DNA of 64,000 nucleotides from Elephas maximus indicus (GCF_024166365.1 NC_064826.1:56189001-56253000), one strand, 5' to 3'. Counted from the first letter of the stretch, positions 36,215 to 48,854 are shown. Notes: a model not told the origin generated them from the sequence alone. Program-made: numbers and translations.

Positions 36215-36830
36215 TCTGCACATGCAGCACTCCTTCTCCATTCCTAACCATCCAGAGCTAGAGCCACAAATTAAAGGGCACAGTCCTCCAGACTGCTATG
36301 TCTGTCCAAGGCTTCAGACACTAGCTGCAAGCTTGAGAGATCCCACGACACCCTCATTTTGACCTGCCAGCTCCCATTATGCCTTTGTGTTTGCAAATTT
36401 GCTAGAATGATTCACAGAATTCAGGGAAGCACTATGGTTAGGATAACAGTTTTATTATATCAAAAAGGATATAAATGAAGAAATGCACAGGGCAAAGTCT
36501 GGGAGGGTGCCTAATGCAGAGTTTCCATGTCTCAAAAAGGGATGTACTACATTCCCATGTGCATCTATGACTTTCACCAACCAGGAAGCCCATAGAGTTT
36601 CTGTGTCCACAGCCTTTATTAAAGCCTCATGACACAAGCATGATTAATTATCACCTCAGCTCTCTAAGTTTGGCTGACATCACAACATGGGTGGTCTAGA
36701 ATTTTGGCCTTGCCAGCCCTCACCTGAGTCACCTCATTAGCATAAAAACTCAGGTGTGGTCTGGAGGCCTCATCAAAGACACTTCAATCGCTGGGGAATC
36801 ACCAAGACAGAACTGTGGATTAGATAAGAG
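36215..36830 (-). mobile_element. Possible old ERVL-type LTR
   Basis: Contains antisense phrases typical of an old LTR end (GCTAGAATGATTCACAGAATTC, then TCACCAACCAGGAAGCCC). Boundaries are approximate and the subfamily is not recognised. Confidence 0.4.
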
Positions 36831-37157
36831 TATTACATTCATGTTAAATTTTATGATTTTGATAATAGTACAATGTTTGTGTAATTATGTAAGCATGTCT
36901 ATGGAATTTGAGGGATAAAGGGACATGATGTTCCCAACTTTCCAAGCATTCAAAAGAGTGAAAGAAAAAACAATAAATTCAATGGGACAAAATGTAAATA
37001 GTTGAAAATTCTGGATGAAAAGTATAAGGGTATACCTTACATTATTTTTACAGCGTTTCTGTACATTTTCATGTTCAAATAAAAGTTACAAGGAAAAAAA
37101 AGTCTGCATATTCAAAACACAAAAGCTTCTAATACTTCTCTGATTTTTGAGCATGCC
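36831..37157. other. No recognised feature
   Basis: AT-rich DNA. Nothing recognised. Confidence 0.45.
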
Positions 37158-37170
37158 TATGTGTAACCAT

Positions 37171-37343
37171 GGAAACCCTGGTGGCCATAGTGGTTAAGAG
37201 CTACTGGCCACTAACCAAAAGGTCGACAGTTTGAATCCACCAGGCACTCCTTGGAAACACTATGGGGCAGTTCTACTCTGTCCTACAGGGTTGCTATGAG
37301 TTGGAATTGACTTGATGGCAGTAGGTTTGATTTGGTTTTGGGG
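37171..37343 (+). mobile_element. AfroSINE
   Basis: GGAAACCCTGGTGGCC to GATTTGGTTTTGGG. A perfect 13-bp target duplication TATGTGTAACCAT (37158-37170 and 37344-37356). Confidence 0.97.
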
Positions 37344-37495
37344 TATGTGTAACCATATTACTTACTAAATTATCTGGAAGTAAAGTAATTCTGAAAATTA
37401 TTATGCTAGTCCTTAAATATTGCTAGTTTTGTTTTTGTTTTAGTCAATAAATTACCTCCAGTATTAAGCCTGAATTGTTCCACCATGATGCCACT

Positions 37496-37695
37496 TAACC
37501 CATTGCTGTCTAGTCGATTCTAACTAACAGCAACCCTACAGGACAGAGTAGAACTGCTCCATATGGCTTCCAAAGCTGTAAATCTTTACGAAAGCAGACT
37601 GCCACATCTTTCTCCTGTGGAGCAGCTGTTGGTTCAAACTGCTGACTTTTTGGTTAGTAGTTGAGTGCTTTAACCACTGCACCACCAGGGATCCT
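37496..37695 (-). mobile_element. AfroSINE, long form
   Basis: Antisense copy from CCCATTGCTGTCTAGTCG to CCACCAGGGATCC. The flanking repeat TGCCACTTA (ending about 37497 and 37710) is a likely target duplication. Confidence 0.92.
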
Positions 37696-37715
37696 TATCA
37701 TGCCACTTAGTACGC

Positions 37716-38905
37716 AGTTTATGCATTTATCACAGCACCTATAACATTTTATAGCACTTTTTTTTTTTTTTTTACTTTCTATAGGCCTGAAATCAAACTT
37801 TGCCATTGTACGTCATTGCTAAGCACTGAGTCTGATTCACAGTAGATGCATAATATTTATTTCCTTAATCAATGTATGCATCGACACATTTGTGCATTTC
37901 TTTAATCATTTAATAATTAAAGAGGAAGATAACTAAAAATTGATTTGTCATCTACTAAAATACTGACCAGAAGATGATTTAGACTTTCACTAATGAATTA
38001 AGCTGTAATAAACTGGGCAATTTTCATATTCATAAGAAGTGAACTTTTAGAAGCTAGAAAGAAATATAAGTAAAATCGAGAAGTCCTAAGTTTTCGGTCT
38101 TTTGCTGAAGCCTTGTGAGGTAGTCGTTCTCTCTGATATCTACCATTCCTTTATCACTAGATTGAGGAACTAGAGCTAAATAATCATTATGACCCATTTG
38201 TGTTCTAGAATATTTTACTTTTAAGGTTCTCAGAAACCTGAAGCACTGGACATCCCAAGCATGCAAACATATAAACATGTATGCACACACACACACACAC
38301 ACATCATACATTAATTTTAAGAATAAAGAGACTCATTTCAGTGCTGGTCAGATTCAGGTAATAATTGTGCTTTCCACACTTCCCTTAAAATTCCAAGTAT
38401 GTTTAGATACATAAAAATAATTTGGAACATTTATAATATTATATCTGAAACATCATAAGTTATATACTGTTTCTGCACTAAGTTTTGTATTAATTTATAA
38501 AAACTGTAGAGCTGAGAATTCTGCCTCAAGACAGATTGATCATATAAATTTCTTTTCCTTTTTTCTGAAGATATGATTAAAATAAAAGTAAAGGAAGAAG
38601 GGTATAATTCCATAAGAACAGGAAGAATAAGAGAGATGCCACCAGTACACAAACATTTCAACATAAATCTGAGATCCCAGTTGATCCTTGTGCAGATAAA
38701 TGAGTATTCACTAGTGACTGAGGATAGAGGAATATGCAGCCTAAGATTTTATTGAGGAAGACAATGCCAAAAAGTGAGGCAATCCCTCATGGATAACTTC
38801 AGGGAAAGTCAGGTTTCAAATATCCCAGAAATAACTCAGGGCAGATGTGAGACAGGGCAGAAAACATCAACATTAAAGGAATAGTTTTTGGAACAGTAGA
38901 CCTCT
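37716..38905. other. Mostly unique DNA with an (AC)n repeat
   Basis: A T run lies at 37761-37773, and a MIR/L2-like tail is possible at about 37815-37870 (CTAAGCACTGAGTCTGATTC). An (AC)n microsatellite sits at 38283-38303. No gene is visible. Confidence 0.5.
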
Positions 38906-38916
38906 TTCCCTAACAT

Positions 38917-39071
38917 GGAGCCCTGGTGGCACAGTGGTTAAGTGCTCAGCTGCTAACTGAAAGGTTGGCAGTTTGAATCCACCAAAATCTCCTTGGAAAC
39001 CCTACGGGGCAGTTCTACTCTGTTGCTTTTATGAGTTGGAATCAACTTGACAGCAACAGGTTTGGTTTTTT
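38917..39071 (+). mobile_element. AfroSINE (first of a tandem pair)
   Basis: GGAGCCCTGGTGGCACAGT to GGTTTGGTTTTTT. Left flank TTTCCCTAACA (38905-38915), right flank TATCCCCAACA (39072-39082). Confidence 0.95.
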
Positions 39072-39082
39072 TATCCCCAACA

Positions 39083-39299
39083 CAGAGAAGCCCAGGTGGC
39101 ACAGTGGTTAAAGCATTCAGCTGCTAACCAAAAGGCTGGCAGTCTGAATCCACCAGCCACTCCACGGGAGAAAAATGTGGCATTCTGCCTCTGTAAAGAT
39201 TTACAGCCTTGGAAGCACTAAGGGGCTGTTCTACTCTGTCCTATACAGTTGCTGTGAGTTGAGGACTTGATGGCAATAGGTTTGATTTATTTGTTGTTT
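39083..39299 (+). mobile_element. AfroSINE, long form (second of a tandem pair)
   Basis: AGAAGCCCAGGTGGCACAG to GATTTATTTGTTGTTTT. Begins right after TATCCCCAACA and ends before TCTCCCCAACA (39300-39310), so both SINEs used the same target sequence. Confidence 0.95.
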
Positions 39300-39559
39300 T
39301 CTCCCCAACACTAGTACAAAGCCACTCACACAGAAAACTGAGTTCTGCCAGTCAGGTAAAGACTCAGAAATAAAATAGTCACAGAAGAAAGGTTATTCAC
39401 ATACTGGTGTTTAGACATCCCCTGTGTAAAAGCCAGTTCCCTCTCCAATTATACCCCAAAGCATGGATTCCCAAATCAATAAAGTTCTACAAAAGTACGT
39501 AGTGCTCCAGATGATTCTTTTATTGTCTCGTTTTTAAATATGAACAGAAACTCATGATC

Positions 39560-40560
39560 ATCATATACTTGAGGAAAGCTTGAAACATGATATAGAGAAA
39601 ACAAACTATATAAGCAAAATCTTCAAATGAATACTTTTGGAGATATTTATGAAAATCTAACATCCATAAATAACATGGGAGATTATATAAAATAAATGAG
39701 AATGGAAACAGAAAAGAAATTAAAATATCATTTTTTGAAAATAAATCAGTAAAATTATGGAAGAACTAAATGGTCATGCCTCTAAAAGAGCAGAAATTAA
39801 AAAAAAAAAAAGGAAATACTGGAGAAAGAAAAAGTCCATAGGAAAACAGTCTAGAATATTTAACACGTGTCTAATTTTTAAATGAGGATTCTAGAAAGGG
39901 CAAAATGAAGGAACAATCTTCATACTGACAAGGCATCATTCCAAAAACCCACGAAAATTAAATGAAAAGAATCAACCTTGGCATGCTGATAAATCACTGT
40001 GAAATTACATAGCAACAAAAATGAACAGAAGATGCTAAATGTTATTTCATTTTACTGGGGAAAGGTGGTATGAGGGATCGAGAAAACAGTTACTTGGAAA
40101 AGAACGAGAATTGAATTGGCATCAAAATTCTCATCAGCAACACTAAATATCAGATGGCAATGGGGCAATGTTAGCTAAATTCTGAAAATTAACTATTTTA
40201 ACCAGGTGTTCGATATTCAATACCTTCTATTAAGTTTGAGTCAGAATCAAAATATTTTCAGAGGCACAAGGAATCAATACTTCTTTCTACACATTCTATC
40301 TTAGGAATTTACTTGAGAATACACATAGCAGAATGAGGAAATAAAACATGAAAGAAACGGTCACAAGGGAAGTGAAATCATAGTTCCAATCCAGTCCCCT
40401 TTAGTAGCATACATAAAGATGGCAACCAGTCCAGATTAAAGCAGGAGAGGGGTATTTGGTAAGTAAAAAGGAATACTAGAGATTTGATACCCTCTTTGAG
40501 TTTTTTTTGGGTTAAGACAGGTAATGCAAATTAAAGAAAATGGACAAAAGTCACAGGGAG
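39560..40560 (+). mobile_element. Ancient L1/HAL1 ORF1 remnant
   Basis: TTCTCATCAGCAACACTAAA and the GATGGCAATGGGGCAATG region (about 40120-40170) recall the C-terminal part of L1 ORF1, which in related copies reads SAETMEARRQW. Strongly decayed. Boundaries are approximate. Confidence 0.45.
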
Positions 40561-41464
40561 AAGAAGCTATATAAAAAATAATAATTATAGATCACTTTCT
40601 AAATTTGCAGAGGAAAATATTTACACTTTCATGTCAAAGTAAGCATTATGTATTGATTTAGTGAAAAATGGTGACAATTAAATTTGGAAGATGGGAGAGA
40701 GAGATGGAGATGTTTTACAAATAAACCTTTATCTATCATAGTAGAAAAAAATCAATGAATCAAAAATTAGTAACATAAGCATTCTGTTTTTAAATATGGT
40801 ATTAAAAAAGGCATGGAGCAGAAAACTTCAGTTTTCATTAAAAGTCCTTCTGCTTTTTTTTTCAGTATTTGTATGCATTACTTTGATAAATTCTTCAAAC
40901 TGATTTTCCTCATACAGTAAATCATTCACATAATCAATTTGCATTTTCTCATTTTATAACACATTTGTTTACAATCCTTTTTACACTGCCAAAAGCGGTA
41001 GAAAATTTTATGTAAAAACATATCAATAAATAAAACACATAGAATGGCTCCCTGAATCACTTTTTGCCATATTCTTTCCAAAATTTCAATGACTTTGTTT
41101 TCTTATATTTGAAATCTTCCTTTCCTGTCTGTTTCCTTAGAATATGAATGCCAGCTGTTATGATGTTTTCATTTGGCTTTTAAAAAACTAATTAGAAAAC
41201 ATTTTATGCCATTCCAACTGAAAGCAAGGAGGCACTAAGTGTCCTCAAGGTACAGATCCATAGCATTTCCTTCTGGAACATACAAAAGTTCCGTGAAAAA
41301 TGAAGGCAATTGTTTGTTTAAAGTTTTTTCAGGAGATGACCCAACAAAAAGAATAATACTTGATTTGCATCAGCCTCACAAACTTTTCTGGCATCATCAC
41401 AGAGTGTATTCATCAAAATCAGGCATACACCAAGATTCCAAGAGCAAAATTAGAAACTAAATTC
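40561..41464. other. No recognised feature
   Basis: AT-rich DNA. The 73-codon open frame at 41239 has no family I know and no conserved pattern. Confidence 0.45.
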
Positions 41465-41670
41465 TCAAAATCATAGGCTTTGAGGTCAGCCTGCATTAGC
41501 TTTGAAGCACGTGTGTAACCTATGTGACCTTGGGAGGTACTTACTCTGATCATTTCTAGTTTCCGTATGAGGGAAATGAGGCTAATCACGCCCCTCTTCT
41601 TTATGTATTGTGAAGATTACATCTAAATTGTTCATCACCCTGCCTGGCCCAGATTTAGTCCACAATCCAT
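41465..41670 (+). mobile_element. MIR SINE
   Basis: Carries the MIR core and tail phrases: GTGTAACCTATGTGACCTTG, CATTTCTAGTTTCCGTATG, and CACCCTGCCTGGCCCAG. Diverged, as expected of an ancient SINE. Confidence 0.7.
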
Positions 41671-42051
41671 GGCAGGATTTTTTTTTTTGGTTGCTGCTAC
41701 TAATGATGCTAATGAACTTTATCATCATCGTTGCATACCCCTCCTTCTCAACAGGGCCCTTTGTTTTTTCAGATTGCTAGTTGACAGATGGAACATCACT
41801 AAGTCTCCCTTCAAGCTAAAAATATGCATGGCTGCATAAACATCACCAGTGGATAGACAGCTAAGCTGAAAGCAATGACATGAGAAATTCAAGGTACTGC
41901 CACAGAAGAAAATAACTATATTCTTTATACCAAAATCTCCAGAACCAAACCCACTGCCATGAAGCCGATATTTAAGGACCAGCAAAATAATTTTCAGAAT
42001 TATTTTAGTTGCAGGTAATTTAGTAAGAAATACAGTTACACGTACCCAAAA

Positions 42052-42135
42052 GCCAAACCAAACCTACTGCTGTTGAGTCAATTCTGACTCATACCGACCC
42101 TACAGGGCAGAGTAGAACTGCCACATAGGGTTTCT
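42052..42135 (-). mobile_element. AfroSINE, 3' half only (cut by an LTR)
   Basis: From AGCCAAACCAAACCTACTGC to CACATAGGGTTTC, where LTR sequence takes over. The other half was not found beyond the L1. Confidence 0.9.
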
Positions 42136-42258
42136 GTCATGGATTGAATTATGTGCCCCCCAAAATCTGTGAATCAACTTGGTTAGGCCATGTTTCCCAG
42201 TATTCTGTGGTTATCCCCCATTTTGTGATTGTAATTTTATATTAATAGGATTAGCGTG
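42136..42258 (+). mobile_element. MaLR-type LTR, 5' fragment
   Basis: Starts TGTCATGGATTGAATTATG and matches the first ~123 bp of the LTR at 9719-10233 up to GGATTAGCGTGGG, where L1 begins. The remaining ~390 bp are absent on the far side. Confidence 0.9.
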
Positions 42259-42265
42259 GGGGGAG

Positions 42266-42277
42266 CCAAGATGGCGG
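42266..42277 (+). promoter_or_regulatory. YY1-type site at the L1 5' end
   Basis: CCAAGATGGCGG lies within the first 20 bases of the L1. In human L1 a YY1 site at this place sets the transcription start. The role here is inferred from sequence and position. Confidence 0.65.
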
Positions 42278-43709
42278 AACAGACAGACGCTTCCAGCGAG
42301 CCCTCTTTTCAACAAAGACCTGAAAAAACAAGTGAAACAAGTATATTTGTGACCAGCTAGGAGCCCTAAGCTTCAAAGGCAAGCTCAGAAAACAAACTGA
42401 GGGGCAGGGGGAAGAAGAGACCATTCAGAAGCAGAGAGGAGTTACTGGACCTGAATTGCTGGGAGCCCTCAGGCACCATTCCTGGTGCTACTGCGGCAGC
42501 GTGCTGGTACTAGCATTCGGCCGCGTTTCCTCAGGGAGAAGCAGCCAGCCACACAGCCTACTCGCACCTCCAGAAACAGAGAACGGTGCTCTCGGCAAAA
42601 GCTAAGTACTTGCGTATATTTTAACACACCTCCCCACCTCCAAGTGGGTTTCAGTGGCTGAATTCCCTGGACTTCAGATAGGCTCTGTTGAGCACCTAGA
42701 GCCATCCACCAGTCTTGGAGAAGGAAAAAAATTGCATTTGGGGGAAAAGATGATTTGCCAGCTCCACTAACCAGGGGAGCTCAGGACAGAAGCAGCTCCA
42801 GTCCAGGCATAAACGGTCCGTGGACTTTGAGCACCTTTCCCTTCTTCATGGACATGTGTGGGCCTATCTTGGGAGAATAGGCCCTTGTAGGCAGACTCCA
42901 ACAGTTTCAGGTGTGCAGTGGAGAAGTGGGTGTTTGATGTTTGATGTTGCTTTGCCTATTAAACAGGGTCCTCACCTACCCACATTAGGGACCTAAGGAC
43001 TGGTAGCTCCACTCAGGTAACCCAACCACCCATGACAGGGGACCGAGAATAACTGGTTCCTCCCAGTCCTTACAACTGAAAACTTTGGGTGCCCATGCTC
43101 CACCTGCAGAACCCACCCAGCTGCACACTCTAGGGAACAGGGACACTCTTTCCTCAGAGACACTCGGGGGTCAGTTCTCAGCCCCCTGCCTTGTTCAGAG
43201 CGTGACCCACTGCTGCAACCAGGTACTGATACACACTCCAATCACCCCTGCCCCTCTAAGACTGTAGGACAGAGCCTGTACCACACACTTGATGATCAGC
43301 TACCTGGAAACCTGAGCTGAATTCATACAGGAAAAGTGAATGGACTCCTAGACTGTTATACCTGATAACAGCTCCAGCCATCTGGGGACAGGACGACAGA
43401 GCTCCAAAGGTGAAAATAGTCAAGCTAGCTAACTCAAGAAACCCATTTGGGCATATCAAAACAAAACAAAGAAAGAAGCGATGACACAGTAAGCAAACAT
43501 AAACTAATACAATAACTTATAGATGGCTCGGAGACAACAGTCACTATCAAGTCACATAAAGAAACAAACCATGATCACCTCAACAAGCTCTCAAAACAAA
43601 GAATCCAGGGATCTTCTAGAGGAAAGTGCATTTCTGGAATTACCAGAGCCAGAATAAAAAAGATTAATATACAGAACCCTTCAATACATCAGAAAGGAAA
43701 TCAGGCAAT

Positions 43710-44535
43710 ATGCAGAATAAGCCAAGGAACACAGATAAAGCAATTAAAGAAATTAGAAAGATTATTCAGAAACATAATGAAAAATTTAATAAGCTGGAAA
43801 AATCCATAGACAGACAGCAATCAGAAATTCAGAAGATTAACAATAAACTTACAGAAGCAGAGAGCTCAATCGAAAGTCAGAGGAGCAGAAGTGAGCAAGT
43901 AGAAGCCAGAATTTCTGAACTCGAAGATAAATCACTTGGCACTAACATATTTGAATAAAAATCATAAAAGAATTTTAAAAAATGAAGAAACCTTAAGAAT
44001 CATGTGGGACTCTATCAAGAGAAATAACCTACGAGTGATTGGAGTACCAGAACAGGGAGGGATAACAGAAAATACAGAGAGGATTGTTGAAGATTTGTTG
44101 GCAGAAAGCTTCCCTGATAACGTGAAAGATGAGAACATATCTATCCAAGATGCTCATCAGACCCCACGTAAGGTAGATGTTAAAAGAAAGTTCCCAAGAC
44201 ATATTATAATCAAACTTGTCAAAACCAAAGATAAAGAGAGAATTTTAAGAGCAGCTAGGGATAAACAAAAAGTCACCTACAAAGGACAGCCAATAAGAAT
44301 AAACTTGGACTACTTGGCAGAAACCATGCAGGGAAGAAGGAAATGGGATGACATATTTAAAAAATTGAAGGAAAAAAATTGCCAGCCAAGAATCATATAT
44401 CCAGCAAAACTGTCTCTTAAATATGAAGGTGAAATTAAGACATTTCCAAATAAGCAGAAGTTTAGGGAATTTGTAAAAACCAAAACAAAACTACAAGAAA
44501 TACTAAAGGGAGTTCTTTGGTTAGAAAATCAATAA
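43710..44535 (+). pseudogene. L1 ORF1 (RNA-binding protein), frameshifted
   Basis: ORF1 protein trimerises and coats L1 RNA. Codons from 43710 encode a coiled coil with heptad spacing (KIIQKHNEKFNKLEKSIDRQ). The frame breaks near 43940 and resumes to 44535 with an RRM (NNLRVIGVPE; HIIIKLVKTKDKERILRAAR) and a C-terminal domain (QPRIIYPAKLSL). About 275 codons in total, shorter than human ORF1p. The break makes it non-functional. Confidence 0.93.
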
Positions 44536-44990
44536 TATCGGGTATCAACCCAAGGCTAGAACACTGGGCAGAGCAATCAGAAGTCAACCCAGGCAGGGAA
44601 ATAAAAAAAAAAAAAGCAAGATTACAAAAAAAAAAGCTCAAAACAGGGTAAAAGTGATGTTATTATAAAAAAGAAGACAACATTAAAACAATAAAGAGGG
44701 ACTAAGAAATGTAATCATAAATCTTCCATATGGAGACGAAGATATGGCAATACAAAGTAATAAAAGTTAGGTTTAAATTTAGGAAAATAGGGGTAAAAAA
44801 TAAGGTAACCACAAAGGAGATAAACTATCCTACTCATCAAAATAAAACACAAGAAAAAAATAGACTCAGCAGAAACAAAATCAACAATAACAAATATGAG
44901 GAAAGGACAATATATAAAGAAAATCTACTCAGCACATAAAATGAAGTGGGAAAAAGAAACTGTCAATAACACACAAAAAAAGACATCAAA
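44536..44990 (+). other. L1 inter-ORF spacer
   Basis: A-rich DNA between ORF1 and ORF2, with A runs at about 44608 and 44627. Much longer than the spacer of human L1 (about 60 bp). The small open frame at 44730 is A-rich and unlike any known domain. Confidence 0.7.
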
Positions 44991-47900
44991 ATGGTAACAC
45001 TAAATTCATACCTATCCATAATTATGCTGAAAGTAAATGGACTAAATGCACCAATAAAGACACAGACAGTGGCAGGACAGCTTAAAACACACAATCTGTC
45101 TATATGCCACCTACAATGGACACACCTTAGACTTACAGAAACAAACAAACTAAAACTCAAAGGACGGAAAAAAATACATCAAGCAAACACAATCAAAAAA
45201 CAGCAGGAGTGGCAATATTAATTTCTGACAAAATAGACTTTAAAGTTAAATCCACCATAAAGGAAAAGGAAGGACACTATATAACGATTAAAGGGACAAT
45301 ATACTAAGAAGATATAACCCTATTAAATATATATGCACCCAGTGACAGGGCTGGAAGATACATAAAACAAATTCAATCAGCATTGGAAAACAAGATAGAC
45401 AGCTCCACAATAATAGTAGGAGATTTCAACACGCCACTTTCGGTGAAGGACAGGACACCCAGAAAGGAGCTCAGTAAAGACACGGAAGATCTAAATTCCA
45501 CAATCAACCAACTTGACTTCATAGACATATACAGAACACTTCACCCAACAGCAACCAAGTTTACTTTCTTTTCTAGGACGCATGGAACATTCTCTAGAAT
45601 AGACCAAATATTAGGTCAGAAAGCAAGCCTTAGCAGAATCCAAACATGGAAATATTAAAAAGAATGTTCTCTGACCATAAGGCCATAAAAGTGGAAATCA
45701 GTAACAAAAAAGCAGGGAAAAGAAATCAAACACTTGGAAACAGAACAATACCCTGCTCAGAAAATACTGGATTACAGAAGACATTATGGATGGAATAAAG
45801 AAATTCATAGAATCTGATGAGAATTAAAAACACTTCCTATCAGAACCTTTGGGACACAGCAAAACGAATGCTCAGAGGTCAATTTATATCAATAAATGCA
45901 CACATACAAAAAGAAGAAAGGGCCAAAATCAAAGAATTATCCCTACAACTTGAACAAATAGAAAGAGAGCAAGCAAAGAAATCCTCAGGCACCAGAAGAA
46001 AATAAAAATTAGAGAACTAAATGAAATAGAAAAGAGAAAAACATTTGAAAGAATTAACAAGACCAAAAGCTGGTTCTTTGAAAAAATCAACAAAAAGGAC
46101 AAACCACTGATCACACTAACAAAATAAAAACAGGAGAGGAAGAAAATAACCTGAATAAGAAATGAGATGGGCGAGATTACAACAGACCCAACTGATATTA
46201 AAAGAATCATATCAGATTACTATGAAAAATTGTACTCTAAAAAATTTGAAAACTTAGAAGAGATGGATGATTTTCTAGAAACACACAACCTACCTAAAGT
46301 AACACAAACAGAGGTAGAACAAATATATGGACCCATAACAAAAGAAGAGATGGAAAAGGTAATCAAAAAACTCCCCCCCAAAAAAGCCCTGGCCCAAATG
46401 GCTTCCCTGCAGAGTTCTACCAAATTTGCAGAGAAGAGTTAACACCACTACTACTAAAGGTATTTCAGAGCATAGAAAAGGATGGAATGCTACCAAACTC
46501 ATTCTATGAAGCCAACATATCCCTGATACCAAAACCAGGTAAAGACACCACAAGAAAAGAAAATTATAGACCTATATCCCTCATGAACGTAGATGCAAAA
46601 ATCCTCAACAAAATTCTAGCCAATAGAATTCAACAACATATTAAAAAAATAATTCACCATGACCAAGTGGGATTCATACCAGGTTTGCAGGGATGGTTCA
46701 ACATTAGAAAAACAATGTAATCCACCACATAAATAAAACAAAAGACAAGAATCACATGATTTTATCAATTGATGCAGAAAAGGCATTTGACAATGTTCGA
46801 CACCCATTCATGATAAAAACTCTCAGCAAAATAGGAATAGAAGGAAAACTCAACATAATAAAGGGCATTTATACAAAGCCAACAGCCAACATCACCCTAA
46901 ATGGAGAGAGCCGGAAAGCATTCCCATTGAGATCGGGAACCAGACAAGTATACCCTTTATCACCGCTCTTGTTCAACATTGTGTTGGAGGTCCTAGCCAG
47001 AGCAACCGGGCTAGATAAAGATATAAAGGGCATCCAGATTGGCAAGGAAGAAGTAAAAGTATCTCTATTTGCAGATGACATGATCTTATATGCAGAAAAC
47101 CCTAAGAAATCCTCCAGAAAACTACTGAAACTAATAGAAGAGTTCAGCAGAGTATCGGGATACAAGATAAACATATAAAATCAGTTGGATTCCTCTACAC
47201 CAACAAAAAGAACATAGAAGAGGAAATCACCAAATCGATGCCATTTACAGTACCCCCCAAGAAGATAAAATACTTAGGAATAAATCTTACCAGAGATATA
47301 AAAGCCTTACACGAAGAAAACTACAATACACTTCTGCAAGAAACCAAAAGGGACTTACATAAGTGGAAAAACATACCTTGCTTGTGGATAGGAGACTTAA
47401 CATTATAAAAATGTCTATTCTACCAAAAGCGATTTATACATTTAATGCAATTCCGATCCAAATCCCGAAGACATTTTTAAGGAGATGGAGAAACAAATCA
47501 CCAACTTCATATGGAAGGGAAAGAGGCCCCAGATAAATAAGGCATTACTGAAAAAGAAGAACAAAGTGGGAGGCCTCACACTACCTGATTTTAGAACCTG
47601 TTATACCTTCACAGTAGTCAAAACAGCCCAGTACTGGTACAACAACAGATTCATGGACCAATGGAACAGAATTGAGAATCCAGACATAAATCCATCCACA
47701 TACGAGCAGTTGATATTTGACAAAGGCCCCAAAACAGTTAAATGTGGAAAGGATAGTCTTTTTAACAAATGGTGCTGGCAGAACTGGATATCCATCTGCA
47801 AAAAAAATGAAACAAGACCCATACCTCACTCGATGCACAAAAACTAACTCAAAATGGATCAAAGACCTAAATATAAATCTAAAATGGTAAAGATCACAGA

Positions 47901-48778
47901 AGAAAAAATAGGGACAACATTAGGAGCCCTAATACATGGCATAAACAGTATACAAAACATTATTAAGAATGAAGAAAAGAAACTAGATAACTGGGAGCTC
48001 CTAAAAAATAAACACCTATGCTCATCCAAAGACTTCACCAAAAGAGTAAAAAGACTATCTGCAGACTGGGAAAAAGTTTTTAGCTATGACATTTCTGATC
48101 AGAGCCTGATCTCTAAAATCTACATGATACTGCAAAAACGCAACTACAAAAAGACAAATAACCCAGTTAAAAAATGGGCAAAAGACATGAATAGACACTT
48201 CACTAAAGAAGACATTCAGGTAGCTAAACAGATACATGAGGAAATGTTCACGATCATTAGCCATTAGAGAAATGCAGATCAAAACTACAGTGAGATTTCA
48301 TCTCATTCCAACAAGGCTGGCATTAATCCAAAAAAACACAAAGGAATAAATGTTGGAGAGGCTGTGGAGAGACTGGAACACTTATACACTGCTGGTGGGA
48401 ATGTAAAATGGTACAACCACTTTGGAAATTGATTTAGCGGTTCCTTGAAAAGCTAGAAATAAAACTACCATACCATCCAGCAATCCCACTCCTTGGAATA
48501 TATATTAGAGAGCCTTTACACGAACAGGTAAATGTGCACCCATGTTTACTGCAGTACTGTTTACAATAGCAAAAACATGGAAGCAACTAAGGCGCCCGTC
48601 AACAGATGAATGGATAAATAAATTATGGTATATTCACACAATGGAATACTACGCATCGATAAAGAACAATGAGGAATCTGTGACACATTTCATAATGTGG
48701 AGGAACCTGGAAGGCATTATGCTGAGAGAAATTAGTCAGTTGCAAAAGGACAAATATTGTATAAGACCACTATTATAA
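44991..48778 (+). pseudogene. L1 ORF2 (endonuclease and reverse transcriptase), broken
   Basis: The start is chosen at MVTLNSYLS, next to the conserved LKVNGLNAPIK strand. The endonuclease covers 44991 to about 45690, with GDFNTPL (45421) and FSRIDQILG (45592). The segment that normally reads QETHL reads QWTHL, so the catalytic Glu is lost. The RT carries [18 protein letters not shown] (46566), [12 protein letters not shown] (46768), and FADDMILY (47068). The C-terminus runs through 47485-48267 ([18 protein letters not shown]-type block) to MFTAVLFTIAKTW (48542). Many stops and frameshifts: it cannot be functional. Confidence 0.95.
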
Positions 48779-48833
48779 AATCTTGAGAAATAGTTTAAAC
48801 TAAGAAGAAAACTGTCTTTTGTGGTTACGAGAC

Positions 48834-48854
48834 GGGGCAGGGAGGGAGGGTGGG
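48834..48854 (+). promoter_or_regulatory. G-quadruplex-type motif in L1 3' UTR
   Basis: Five G runs with 1-2 base loops, just after ORF2. The cleanest of the four copies in the window. Confidence 0.65.

Noticed and set aside
37171..37343. tRNA genes in the SINE heads
   Set aside because: The A and B box-like parts belong to tRNA-derived SINEs; no copy folds into a complete tRNA by eye.
38283..38303. CRISPR-like array
   Set aside because: Only simple AC repeats here and at 25562 and 63372; no spaced direct repeats anywhere in the window.
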